From the NCBI GenBank assembly GCA_031292655.1, contig JARLGO010000415.1:1-36245 (forward strand): a DNA stretch of 36,245 nucleotides, in the 5' to 3' direction. Below the pieces are notes generated by a model. That model was not told the origin of the DNA. It searched no databases and saw only the letters and a list, made by a program, of their open reading frames with translations. Positions 13,562 through 21,202 of the stretch are shown here, one piece after another. Position 1 is the first letter of the stretch; each line of letters starts with the position of its first letter. The DNA is from Geothrix sp. (GTDB taxonomy: Bacteria > Acidobacteriota > Holophagae > Holophagales > Holophagaceae). A program made the position numbers and the translations under genes.

Positions 13562-13807
13562 CCCTGATCCCCTGGGCTAAAGATGCGCGATTGCCGCGAA
13601 CCGCGCAAACCCGTGGCCCAGAGGTAACAGGCCGGGCCGCGCTTTTCGTGATCTCCGCGCCTTCCGGCCCAGCCGCTGGCGGCCAGGGGATGCGCGGGCC
13701 ACCTATGGGGCTACCGCGGCGCGACCGTCCTCCCCTCCGGCCGTGCGGACTTCGGTCCCGGTCCAGGCGTCACCCCTTTCGCCTGGACCGCCGCCCAAGG
13801 AGCCTTC
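13562..13807. promoter_or_regulatory. Intergenic region likely to hold the late promoter
   Basis: This 246-bp stretch separates the leftward regulator from the first late gene and is the largest gap inside the phage apart from the left end. Transcription of the whole late operon must begin here or upstream. I cannot assign a standard sigma-70 promoter; if the phage sigma factor recognises it, the elements would be unfamiliar. It also contains the long hairpin at 13759..13790. Confidence 0.5.
13759..13790 (+). other. Long perfect hairpin in the late leader
   Basis: CGGTCCAGGCG and CGCCTGGACCG form an 11-bp perfect stem with a 10-base pyrimidine-rich loop. It lies just upstream of the AAGGAG ribosome site (13797..13802) of the lysis enzyme. 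There is no T-run after it, so it is not a standard terminator. It may be an operator, an mRNA-stabilising 5' hairpin or a translational control element. Confidence 0.6.
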
Positions 13808-14209
13808 ATGAACCTCAACTTCAGCCAGAGCACAGGACTGATCACCAAGGACGATGGCACCTCCGTGGCGCATGGCTGGGCCGGAAACGATTCGAATCCG
13901 GAGAACCCCCAGCGGATCCACGGGAAGCTCAACCCCGACAAGCAGGCCCTACACAAGATCGGCCCTCTGCCTCAGGGGGTCTATTCCGTCGGGCCCTGGG
14001 AAGAGAAGCATGGGCACCTGGGCGCCATGGTGGCGCCCCTCACCCAGATCAGCGGTGAGACGTTCGGGCGCGACGCCTTCTACATCCACGGCCCCGACCG
14101 AGACCCGGCCACGTATGGCCAGGAGTCCCTGGGCTGCATCGTGGTCCCCCACGCGGGCCGCCAGGCCATCAAGGACCTTGGCCCGGAGACTGTGACGGTG
14201 ACGGCGTGA
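13808..14209 (+). CDS. L,D-transpeptidase-fold (DUF2778-like) enzyme, candidate endolysin
   Basis: The 133-residue protein contains FYIHG (H94) and, after a short loop, ESLGCIVV (S107, C110). This HG...S-x-GC arrangement is the active site of the L,D-transpeptidase fold; the flanking pattern (GPLPQGVYSVGP, then SLGCIVVP) resembles DUF2778, whose members include the Tlde1 peptidoglycan-cutting effectors. No signal peptide is present, as for a canonical endolysin requiring a holin. It lies first in the lysis cassette, followed by holin-like and spanin-like genes, where Mu has its lysozyme. I infer it cuts cell-wall peptides for host lysis. No muramidase or amidase was seen in the window. Confidence 0.75.
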   Translation: MNLNFSQSTGLITKDDGTSVAHGWAGNDSNPENPQRIHGKLNPDKQALHKIGPLPQGVYSVGPWEEKHGHLGAMVAPLTQISGETFGRDAFYIHGPDRDPATYGQESLGCIVVPHAGRQAIKDLGPETVTVTA

Positions 14210-14451
14210 CCCCGCTCCTCCAAGCCATCCGTCACGCGCTCACTGGCAAGGACAACACGACCTGGGACCTGGGCCGGATCAGCTGGGCGTCCAGCTTCCT
14301 GGCTGTCGTGGGCCACGAGGCCCTCCAGCAATGGAAGGGCAAGGGCTCCAGTGTCCGCGACTTCGCCATCGCCCTGGCGGCCGTGGCGGCCGCTCACGGC
14401 GCGGCCCTAGGCCTGAAGGGCAAGACCGAGCCGGATGGAGGTGCCCAGTGA
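14206..14451 (+). CDS. Holin-like small membrane protein
   Basis: The 81-residue product starts at GTG 14206, overlapping the previous stop. Two moderately hydrophobic segments (ISWASSFLAVVGHEAL and FAIALAAVAAAHGAALGL) and a short hydrophilic tail are the layout of a two-pass holin. Its place between the wall-cutting enzyme and the spanin supports this. The hydrophobicity is modest, so an accessory lysis protein is an alternative. Confidence 0.5.
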   Translation: MTPLLQAIRHALTGKDNTTWDLGRISWASSFLAVVGHEALQQWKGKGSSVRDFAIALAAVAAAHGAALGLKGKTEPDGGAQ

Positions 14452-15068
14452 CGCCGCTGCGCTGGAAGATCCTCGCGGGTGCGATCGTCGCCCTGGTGCT
14501 GGTCTATGGCACGTTCTGGGTGGTCGAACACCACCGCCGGGCCACCGGCTCCAAGGACGAAGCCCAGGCCCAGGTCTTCAAGGGAGAGGCGAATGCCACG
14601 GAAGCGCAGGCCCGGCAGACGGACGCCAAGACGGAGGATGCCAAGGCCGGGGACGTGGCCGCCGGAAAGGTGGTGGCTCGGGTCGAAGCTGAACGCGCTC
14701 CCCTCCGCAAGGCCTGGGAATCCCGTCCGGTTCCCCCCGATATCCTTCCCCCGGCTGCCTCTGATGATCGCGCTGCTCTAATCGAGCAGCTGCACCAGGC
14801 CGAGGCCCTGATCGAAAAGGACCAGGAGGACATCGAGGCCCTGCAGAAGGCCTGCGCTGCCAAGGATGTCCTGATCGCCTCGGCCCTCCAGCGCGGCGAC
14901 GAATGGAAGGCCACCGCTGAGCTTCGGGAGAAACAAGCCCTGGCCCAGGAGGCGGCCACGGCGGCCTGGAAGGAGGCGGTCACCGCCTCCCGGTGGGAAG
15001 GCCGCATGGAGGGCGGGGGCGCCGTGGGCGGCATCTGGGGTCTGGCCAAACTCCTGGGGCACCTATGA
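14448..15068 (+). CDS. Inner-membrane spanin-like protein (Rz-like)
   Basis: The 206-residue product starts at GTG 14448, overlapping the preceding stop. An N-terminal signal anchor (ILAGAIVALVLVYGTFWVV) is followed by a long alanine/glutamate-rich periplasmic coiled coil (residues about 35-180). This is the build of an i-spanin, which links inner and outer membranes in the last step of lysis of Gram-negative cells. No separate lipoprotein partner (o-spanin) with a lipobox was found nested or downstream. The C-terminus is glycine-rich (RMEGGGAVGGIWGL). Confidence 0.65.
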   Translation: MTPLRWKILAGAIVALVLVYGTFWVVEHHRRATGSKDEAQAQVFKGEANATEAQARQTDAKTEDAKAGDVAAGKVVARVEAERAPLRKAWESRPVPPDILPPAASDDRAALIEQLHQAEALIEKDQEDIEALQKACAAKDVLIASALQRGDEWKATAELREKQALAQEAATAAWKEAVTASRWEGRMEGGGAVGGIWGLAKLLGHL

Positions 15069-15310
15069 GCGGCGATTTCCAGCCCTACCTTCAGCCCGCG
15101 GTGATCATCGGGGTTCTGGGCAGCATGCTCAAGTTCCTGGTGGCCGACCGGCTGAAACAGGTCACCACGGCCCTGGGCATCCATGAAAAGCGCATCCGGC
15201 GTACCGAGCTGCAGACCGCCCAGATCCGAGGCGCCCTGCGGGCCAAGGGCTGCCTCCAGATGGACGGCTGCCCCCTGGGTGATGACGACCTGGAAGGGGA
15301 CGGCCAGTGA
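15065..15310 (+). CDS. Small membrane protein before the terminase genes
   Basis: The 81-residue product starts at ATG 15065, overlapping the previous stop by ATGA. It has one N-terminal hydrophobic segment (LQPAVIIGVLGSMLKFLV) and a charged helix (GIHEKRIRRTELQTAQIRGA). Its position corresponds to Mu gp25 (DUF2730-type) proteins, but I cannot confirm membership. It could alternatively be the second holin component. Confidence 0.5.
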   Translation: MSGDFQPYLQPAVIIGVLGSMLKFLVADRLKQVTTALGIHEKRIRRTELQTAQIRGALRAKGCLQMDGCPLGDDDLEGDGQ

Positions 15311-15780
15311 CCGTCCACGGCAACACCCGCTTCACGGCCGAGGACCGGGTCAAGGCCCGGCGCCTCTATGTGGAGGAGGGGTCCAACGTCGAGCAGATCG
15401 CCGCCATCATCGGCTGCTCCGAGCGCACGGTGCAGAGCTGGATCCGGGATCTGGGCTGGAAGGATGCCCGGTCCGCCTGGGTCGAGGTCCACGGGATCCC
15501 CCTGGAGGAGCTGGAGGAGCGTGCCCTGCGCAAGCTGCTGGGCCGCCTGGAGCGCGAGGCCTCGGAGCTGCAGCCCGCCGAGCTGCTGTCGCTGCTCACC
15601 CACGTCAATCGCTTCAAGGCCCTCATCGCCAAGCAGCAGGGCTACCGCCTGATGGACGCGGCCCTGGTGGTGGGCGAGGACTTCCAGTCCTTCGTGCTGC
15701 GGGAATTCCCGAACGAGGCCACGCGCCTGCTGGAGGCCTGGAAGGCCTTCCTGGATGAAGTCAACCGGAGGACCGCATGA
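15307..15780 (+). CDS. Terminase small subunit (Mu gp27-like position)
   Basis: The 157-residue product starts at GTG 15307, overlapping the preceding stop. An N-terminal HTH (residues about 27-50, NVEQIAAIIGCSERTVQSWI) precedes an all-helical oligomerisation region. The gene immediately precedes the large terminase, as small subunits do, and would recognise the phage end for packaging. In Mu-like phages the corresponding protein selects DNA near the left end. Confidence 0.78.
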   Translation: MTVHGNTRFTAEDRVKARRLYVEEGSNVEQIAAIIGCSERTVQSWIRDLGWKDARSAWVEVHGIPLEELEERALRKLLGRLEREASELQPAELLSLLTHVNRFKALIAKQQGYRLMDAALVVGEDFQSFVLREFPNEATRLLEAWKAFLDEVNRRTA

Positions 15781-17453
15781 GCGGCCCGCGCATCCACATC
15801 CCCCGCGCCACAGGCGCCCGGGCCCGCAAGAAGGCCGAGGAGCTGGAGCAGCTCATCGCCCGCCTGCGGGAGATGGAGGATTTCCCCGCCGATGCCCGCA
15901 CGGCGGAAGGCACCCTGGCCCGGCGCAAGGCGGCCCAGGCGAGTTTCCATTCTTTTTGCAAGACCTACCTCCCCGACCTGATCCAGGGCGACGGCTGTGT
16001 CCTGCATGACGACATTGCCGCTGGCTGCCAGGCCCTGGGCGACGGGAAGGCCGCACCCGTGCGCGATCCCGGCCCCTTCGGCGAGGTGGTGGAACCGGCC
16101 GACCAGGCTCTGGAGGCGGCGGAGATCCACGCCGTGGTCAAGGCCGCCCCCCGTGGCCACGCCAAGAGCACCTGGGGCACCATCGCCTTCAGCGCCTGGT
16201 GCATCCTCACGGGTCGCAAAGGCTACGCCCAGCTGGTGTCGGACACCCAGGACCAGGCCAAGGGCTTCGTGGAGGCCATCCGCACCCTCATCGAGGAGAG
16301 CCCCCGCATCCGCTGTGACTGGGGCCAGGTGCAGGTGGAGGGCCCCGAGGGCCTCATCGACCTGGTGGTGCCCACCGGCCCCGAGGGCGAGCGCCCGGCC
16401 TTCCGGCTGGCGCGGCTCCAGGGCTTCGGCTCGGGGCAGCGCCTGCGCGGCCGCACCTTCCAGGGCCGCCGGCCGGACCTGATCATCCTCGACGACGTGG
16501 AGAACGACGAGGCGGTGGAGAACCCCGACCGCCGCAAGAAGCTCCGCCGGTGGTTCATCAAGGCCGTGCTGCCCGCGCTGGATCCCAGCTGCGGGGCCCT
16601 GGCGGTCTGGGGCACCATCCTACACGAGGACAGCCTGCTCTGGTCGGTCCTGCGCATGTTCGGCGGGGCCATCTGGCGGTGCTGGGACGAGGGTGAGACG
16701 CCCCTATGGCCGGAGCGCTTCCCCGCCGGGCACCTCCGCTGGCTGCGCGCCACCATGGACGCCGAAGATCCCGGCAGCTTCGCCCAGGAGATGGAGAACC
16801 GCGCCCAAGGCGATGACGAAAAGCCCTTCAAGGCCTTCCAGGAGTACGACCAGCTGCCGGAGCGGCTGTCGGTCCTGACCCACATCGACCCCGCCATGGG
16901 CAAGCGCCGGAGCGACTTCACGGCCCTGGTGACCGTAGGCTTCGCGCCGGATGGCCTTTGCTACGTGCTGGACGCCGTGATCAAGCGCCTGGGTCCCACG
17001 GAGACCGGCCGGGCCATCCTCGCCCAGCGGGAGAGCTACCCGGGCGCGGTGCAGTCCGAGGACGTGGCCTACCAGGCGGCCCTGGTGGAGATCGTGGACC
17101 TGCTGTCGGCCAATGAGGGCGTCATGATCCCCGTGCGCCCGGTGAAGCCCATCGGCGGCGACAAGCCCACCCGCATCGCCAGCATGGCTCCCCATGTCGA
17201 GACGGGCCGGATCCTCTTCCCGCGCCTGAGCCCCCTGGCGAAGGGAAATGGCAGCATCGAGCCCTGCTTGATCGGGGGCGCCAGCGGCATCCGCAAGCTC
17301 CAGTCCCAGCTGCTCGCCTTCCCCAAGGGCGCCAACGACGACGGGCCGGATGCGCTCCAGGGCGCCGTGGCCGGCCGGTGGCGGAAGAAGTCCTTCGCCG
17401 GGGCTGGCATCGGCATGAAGCCGGGCCGTGAAGCCTTCGAGGTGCGCCTGTGA
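15777..17453 (+). CDS. Terminase large subunit (Mu gp28-like packaging ATPase/nuclease)
   Basis: The 558-residue motor protein pumps DNA into the head and cuts it when full. It has a Walker A variant PRGHAKST with K130 and a Walker B LIILDDV with D239/D240. A RNase H-like nuclease starts at THIDPAMGKRRSDFTALV and ends with the acidic GANDDGPDALQGAV. The start at 15777 overlaps the small subunit stop. Codons at 15941..15961, encoding SFHSFC, are unusually AT-rich in the third position. That stretch is a perfect inverted copy of the left-end site at 287..307. Confidence 0.9.
   Translation: MSGPRIHIPRATGARARKKAEELEQLIARLREMEDFPADARTAEGTLARRKAAQASFHSFCKTYLPDLIQGDGCVLHDDIAAGCQALGDGKAAPVRDPGPFGEVVEPADQALEAAEIHAVVKAAPRGHAKSTWGTIAFSAWCILTGRKGYAQLVSDTQDQAKGFVEAIRTLIEESPRIRCDWGQVQVEGPEGLIDLVVPTGPEGERPAFRLARLQGFGSGQRLRGRTFQGRRPDLIILDDVENDEAVENPDRRKKLRRWFIKAVLPALDPSCGALAVWGTILHEDSLLWSVLRMFGGAIWRCWDEGETPLWPERFPAGHLRWLRATMDAEDPGSFAQEMENRAQGDDEKPFKAFQEYDQLPERLSVLTHIDPAMGKRRSDFTALVTVGFAPDGLCYVLDAVIKRLGPTETGRAILAQRESYPGAVQSEDVAYQAALVEIVDLLSANEGVMIPVRPVKPIGGDKPTRIASMAPHVETGRILFPRLSPLAKGNGSIEPCLIGGASGIRKLQSQLLAFPKGANDDGPDALQGAVAGRWRKKSFAGAGIGMKPGREAFEVRL
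15941..15961 (-). repeat. Internal 21-bp copy of the left-end transposase-type site
   Basis: Read on the minus strand, this block is identical at all 21 positions to 287..307 (core TTGCAAAAAGAATGG). It is embedded in the terminase reading frame, where the codons agt, cat, tct and ttt break the strong preference for G/C in third position. The match is seen directly; any function, such as an internal binding site, is inference. Confidence 0.85.
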
Positions 17454-19984
17454 GCCGCCGCAACCGCATCCAGCCCCCGTCGGCCAAGCAGGCCCAGCCC
17501 AACCGGGTGGGCGTCCTCAGGGACACGGCCTATCAGATCCCCTGGCTGGGCCTGGGGCGCACCTTCAATCCGAACCTGGACACGGGCACCGAGGGCATCG
17601 GCACCTGGCGCGAGCTGCATGACGCCCTGCGGGACACCAAGGCCGCCGCCTGCCTGGACATGCGCTGCCAGGTGGTGGCGGATCTGCCCTGGAGCCTGGT
17701 GCCCCAGAAGGGCACGTCGCCCCGAGCCATGGACTTGGTCCGCCGCGCCCTGGGCGGCCTGAACGTGGTGCAGATCGTGGAGGAGCTGGCCAAGGCCACC
17801 TACTACGGCCTGATCCCCATGGAGGTCCACTGGGATGTGGTGAAGGGGGACCTGGTCCCCATCGAGCTGGAGAGCTTCGAGCCCATCAACCTGAGCTTCG
17901 ACCAGGACCGCAACCCGGTCGTGGGAGGCCAGGTGGCCGTACCGGGCAAGCTGATCCTCCATCGGCATGGGAGCCACTTCCGCAACCCCTGGGGCCTGGG
18001 CCGGGGCCGCACCATCCCCCGCTGGGTGCGGGTCAAGGTGGCCATCGCCTATAGCACCTATCGGGACTATCCCCGGTATTCCCATGACCGCATGGTCTTC
18101 CGCTACCCCGACGGGACCGTGGACGAGCGGCAGGCGGAGTACATCAAGATCGCCAGCCAGCTCATGGACGCCCCCGGCGTGGTGGTCCCCGACGGGATGA
18201 CCGCCGAGCGGCTGCAGTTGGACAGCAAGTTCGAGACCGGCGTGAAGCTGCTGGACGCGGCCAATGCCGAGATCGCCACGGGCATCCTGGGCAACACCCT
18301 CACCACCGGGGAGGGCCGCCATGGCACCAACGCACTGGGCAACGTCCACCAGGGCCAGTCCGACCGGCAGGAAAGCGCCGATGCCGGGCGCATCCAGGCC
18401 ACCCTCAATCAGACCCTGATCCCCTGGATCGTCATCTTGAACCTGGGTCCGGACGAGGTCCCGCCCCTGTTTGTGTTCGAGAAACAGGTGCAGGCCTCGG
18501 TCAAGGACCGCCTTGAAGCCGTCCTCAGCCTGCGGAAGGCAGGCCTAGAGCCCTCCGTGCTCTGGCTGCGGGAGACCTTTGGCGTCCCGGCCCCCCAGGA
18601 CGATGATGACAAGCTGGAAGACCCGCCGGCCCCGCCCGTGATCCCGGACCTGCCGGTGCCCCAGGACGCGCCCCTGGACCCCGCGAAGGGCGTGGCCAAG
18701 CCGGTCGATCCCGCCCAGCTGGCGGACGCGGGGCTGGATCCCACCGATGCCATGCTGGCCAACTGGTCCACCGGCTATGTCCGTCGCCAGCAGCTGGCAG
18801 CCCAGCAGCTGGGGCAGGCGCTGCGCGAGGCCACCGACTTCGGCTCGGCCTGGACCGGCGCCCTGGCCGTGGCCAAGGACTTCCCCGTCAGTGCGGGCGC
18901 GGCGCTCTTCGCGGCCATGCGGGCCGCTCGGGACCTGGGTGCCTATGAGGTGGGCCAGGAAGTCCAGGCCCTGAAACTGGCGGACGGGGCCTTCGACTAC
19001 AACCAGAATCCCGACCAGGCCCTACGCTGGCTGGAGAACAAAGTCCCCATGACCTTCAACCAGGTGCAGGGGCTGAAGGATGCCGAGCTGCGGGCCCGGG
19101 CCTTCTGGGTGGCCGGCGTGGATCAGCTGAACACCCTGACGGACCTGCAGCGTTCCCTGGGCGACGCCCTGGCCGCGGGCACCCCCTTCGACGATTGGAA
19201 GAGCGCCTGGCTGGATCGCCTGGCCGGTTCGGGGATGACCGAGGACCGGCTTCGGCTGGCCTTCGACACCCAGATCCACGGCGCCTACATGGGCGGCCGC
19301 ATGACGACCCTCCAGTCCAACCCCCTGGTGGCGAACCTCACCTATGTCACCGCCGGGGATGACCGGGTGCGGCCGGAGCACCGGATGCTCGATGGCGTCA
19401 CCCGGCCCAAGGGCGATCCCTTCTGGAGCGACCACACGCCGCCCCTGGGCTTCAACTGCCGCTGCCGCATCCGGGCCTCGGAAGACGCCCGCAAGGTGAC
19501 CCAAAGCCAGGACCCCCGCCTGAACACGCCGCCGGAAAAGGGCTTCGGCCAGGGCGCACCCAGCTTTGCCGACTACCTCAACACCCTCTCGCGGGAGAAT
19601 CTCAGCTGGCAGCCCATGCCGGCGGACTCCTCCGGCTGGACCTGGCTGGACCAGTCCGCCTCCAACAGCACCCTGGCCGAGGGCGCGGCGCCGCCCCGGG
19701 TCGCCCCGGTGGACGGCCTGGTCGCCGATCCCACGGGCCGGGTGGTGGCCGCCTTGAACGCCAACCAGGACGCGCTGGATGCGCTCCAGGCCCCTTCGGA
19801 GATCTGGCTGGCCCCCGTGCAAGGCCCCGAAGGCCAGCTGGGGCTCCAGTTCAACTACCTCCGTCCCCTCCCCAATGACCAGGTCTCCCTGGTGCCCGTG
19901 CAAGGCGGCGTCGTGCCGAGGGCCCAGGGACCCCAGGTCCTTTCCGACCCGGCCCCCTACCGCCGGGGTGTGAGGCTCCTATGA
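17450..19984 (+). CDS. Portal (DUF935, gp29-like) fused to MuF head-morphogenesis protein (gp30-like)
   Basis: In this 844-residue product, residues about 10-385 match the Mu-type DUF935 portal (WRELHDALRDTKAAACLDMR, YYGLIPMEVHW, TGEGRHGTNALGNVH). A proline-rich linker (385-435) leads to a MuF region at about 530-690: DTQIHGAYMGGR, then GDDRVRPEHRMLDG and GFNCRCRIR. Mu makes these as two proteins. The last 75 residues (ALQAPSEIWLAP, FNYLRPLPNDQVSLVPVQGG, PYRRGVRLL) resemble the phage Barnase/EndoU/colicin-like nuclease domains attached to some MuF proteins. GTG 17450 overlaps the terminase stop; no internal start divides the two halves. The joint protein would form the portal ring and carry the minor head protein. 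Confidence 0.88.
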   Translation: MSRRNRIQPPSAKQAQPNRVGVLRDTAYQIPWLGLGRTFNPNLDTGTEGIGTWRELHDALRDTKAAACLDMRCQVVADLPWSLVPQKGTSPRAMDLVRRALGGLNVVQIVEELAKATYYGLIPMEVHWDVVKGDLVPIELESFEPINLSFDQDRNPVVGGQVAVPGKLILHRHGSHFRNPWGLGRGRTIPRWVRVKVAIAYSTYRDYPRYSHDRMVFRYPDGTVDERQAEYIKIASQLMDAPGVVVPDGMTAERLQLDSKFETGVKLLDAANAEIATGILGNTLTTGEGRHGTNALGNVHQGQSDRQESADAGRIQATLNQTLIPWIVILNLGPDEVPPLFVFEKQVQASVKDRLEAVLSLRKAGLEPSVLWLRETFGVPAPQDDDDKLEDPPAPPVIPDLPVPQDAPLDPAKGVAKPVDPAQLADAGLDPTDAMLANWSTGYVRRQQLAAQQLGQALREATDFGSAWTGALAVAKDFPVSAGAALFAAMRAARDLGAYEVGQEVQALKLADGAFDYNQNPDQALRWLENKVPMTFNQVQGLKDAELRARAFWVAGVDQLNTLTDLQRSLGDALAAGTPFDDWKSAWLDRLAGSGMTEDRLRLAFDTQIHGAYMGGRMTTLQSNPLVANLTYVTAGDDRVRPEHRMLDGVTRPKGDPFWSDHTPPLGFNCRCRIRASEDARKVTQSQDPRLNTPPEKGFGQGAPSFADYLNTLSRENLSWQPMPADSSGWTWLDQSASNSTLAEGAAPPRVAPVDGLVADPTGRVVAALNANQDALDALQAPSEIWLAPVQGPEGQLGLQFNYLRPLPNDQVSLVPVQGGVVPRAQGPQVLSDPAPYRRGVRLL

Positions 19985-21129
19985 ACCCATTTCGCCAGAA
20001 AGGCCCCTTTAAGCCCTCTGAATGGGTCTCCCGCCTGCACGGGTGGGCACAGACCCTTCCCGCGATTTTTAAAGGGGGGTTCAAGCGGTTCCTGGGCCGG
20101 GCTGTGGCTCCCTTCGTCCGGCTGGACGCCCCGGAGGTCCCGGTGGTTACTTCCGGGGTCCACAACGGGCACCCCCTGGGCGAGGCCGAGCTGAAGCAGA
20201 TGGTGGACACCTACAACCCCACCGCTCAGCCGGCCCCCATCAAGCTCACCCATGCCGACAAACAGGGCCCCTCCGCCGGCTGGGTGAAGAGCCTGCGTCT
20301 GGGCGAATTCACGCCACCGGGCCAGACCAAGCCCCGCAAGGCCCTCCTGGCCACCCTGGCGCCCACGGCGCATGGCCGTGAAAAGGTCCGGTCGGGGGAC
20401 TTCCTTATGCGGTCCATCGAGGCCTGGCCGCCCATGCATCCGAGCAACCCCACGCCCGGCAAGTGGAACTTCAAGGCCTTGGCCCTGCTGGGCAATGACT
20501 CCCCGGCCTGCCCAAACCTGGGTCCCCTCCAACTGGCGGACGACGCCAGCGAAGTCGAAGTGCCCGTCCTGGCCCTTGGCCTGGATGGCGAATCCCCCAA
20601 CCCCGGCGGCCCACAGCCGCCCGCCTCACAAGGAGCAGCCATGGAGCTGACCCCCGAACAGAAGGCGGCCCTGGACAAGGCCCCCGCCACCGAAGCCGCC
20701 CTCGCCGAAGCCACCCGGAAGAACACCGAGCTGGAAGCGCAGCTCTCCGCCCTGGCCCTGGCGAATGACACCGCCACGGTGAAATCCTCCCTCGACGCCT
20801 TGGTGAAGGATTCCAAGCTCACCCCGGCCCAGGCTGCGTCCCTGGCGCCCGTCCTCCTGGCCCTCCCCGCCGATGGCGAGGTGCAGCTGGCCGAGGGGAA
20901 GAAGGCCAAGCCCCGCGAGGTGCTCCTGGCCGTGCTCACCGAAGGCCCCGCCCACAAGCTGAAGGACCGCCTGCCGGTCCCCAGCGGTTCCCCGGTCGAA
21001 CTGGCCGCTGGCAAGGGCGGCAAAGCGAAGGCCTTCCAGGCGGCGGTGGAAAAGCACAAGGCTGCCGGCAAGTCCCACGCCGACGCCGTGGCCCAGGCCG
21101 CCAAGGACCTGGACGCGGACGGCCAGTAG
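19981..21129 (+). CDS. Head maturation protease with C-terminal scaffold (Mu I-like)
   Basis: The 382-residue product has an N-terminal half with VTSGVHNGHPLGEAEL, PIKLTHADKQGPSAGWV and SGDFLMRSIEAWPPM, resembling the Mu gpI prohead protease. Its C-terminal half from residue 221 is a charged, alanine-rich scaffold (TPEQKAALDKAPATEAALAE). In Mu the same gene yields scaffold Z from an internal start. Here ATG 20641 with AAGGAG before it provides that start. It lies just before the decoration and capsid genes. ATG 19981 overlaps the previous stop. Confidence 0.85.
   Translation: MNPFRQKGPFKPSEWVSRLHGWAQTLPAIFKGGFKRFLGRAVAPFVRLDAPEVPVVTSGVHNGHPLGEAELKQMVDTYNPTAQPAPIKLTHADKQGPSAGWVKSLRLGEFTPPGQTKPRKALLATLAPTAHGREKVRSGDFLMRSIEAWPPMHPSNPTPGKWNFKALALLGNDSPACPNLGPLQLADDASEVEVPVLALGLDGESPNPGGPQPPASQGAAMELTPEQKAALDKAPATEAALAEATRKNTELEAQLSALALANDTATVKSSLDALVKDSKLTPAQAASLAPVLLALPADGEVQLAEGKKAKPREVLLAVLTEGPAHKLKDRLPVPSGSPVELAAGKGGKAKAFQAAVEKHKAAGKSHADAVAQAAKDLDADGQ
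20641..21129 (+). CDS. Nested scaffold protein (Mu Z-like), in frame within the protease gene
   Basis: An internal ATG at 20641 follows a good ribosome site (AAGGAG, spacing 6) and would give a 162-residue scaffold identical to the C-terminal part of the protease. Upstream is a proline-rich hinge (NPGGPQPPASQG) that marks the domain boundary. The product is helical and highly charged, as scaffolds are. Nested synthesis is established for Mu I/Z and inferred here. Confidence 0.72.
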   Translation: MELTPEQKAALDKAPATEAALAEATRKNTELEAQLSALALANDTATVKSSLDALVKDSKLTPAQAASLAPVLLALPADGEVQLAEGKKAKPREVLLAVLTEGPAHKLKDRLPVPSGSPVELAAGKGGKAKAFQAAVEKHKAAGKSHADAVAQAAKDLDADGQ

Positions 21130-21150
21130 GCCGCCCCCTGCCTTAACGCC

Positions 21151-21166
21151 CGGCGGCGTTCCGCCG
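21151..21166 (+). other. Short hairpin between scaffold and decoration genes
   Basis: CGGCGG-CGTT-CCGCCG forms a 6-bp GC stem with a tetraloop in the 73-bp gap. No T-run follows, so termination is unlikely; it may stabilise the capsid mRNA. Low certainty of function. Confidence 0.35.
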
Positions 21167-21202
21167 AACCCTCCCCGCAATCCCTCTTCCGGAGACCCAT
21201 CC

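Noticed and set aside
13552-14058. 168-codon plus-strand frame across the late leader
   Set aside because: Arg/Pro-rich, overlaps the lysis gene in another frame and lacks a ribosome site.
14435-14692. Overlapping +1-frame ORF considered as an o-spanin nested in the Rz-like gene
   Set aside because: No lipobox and no signal peptide; composition is that of a shadow frame.
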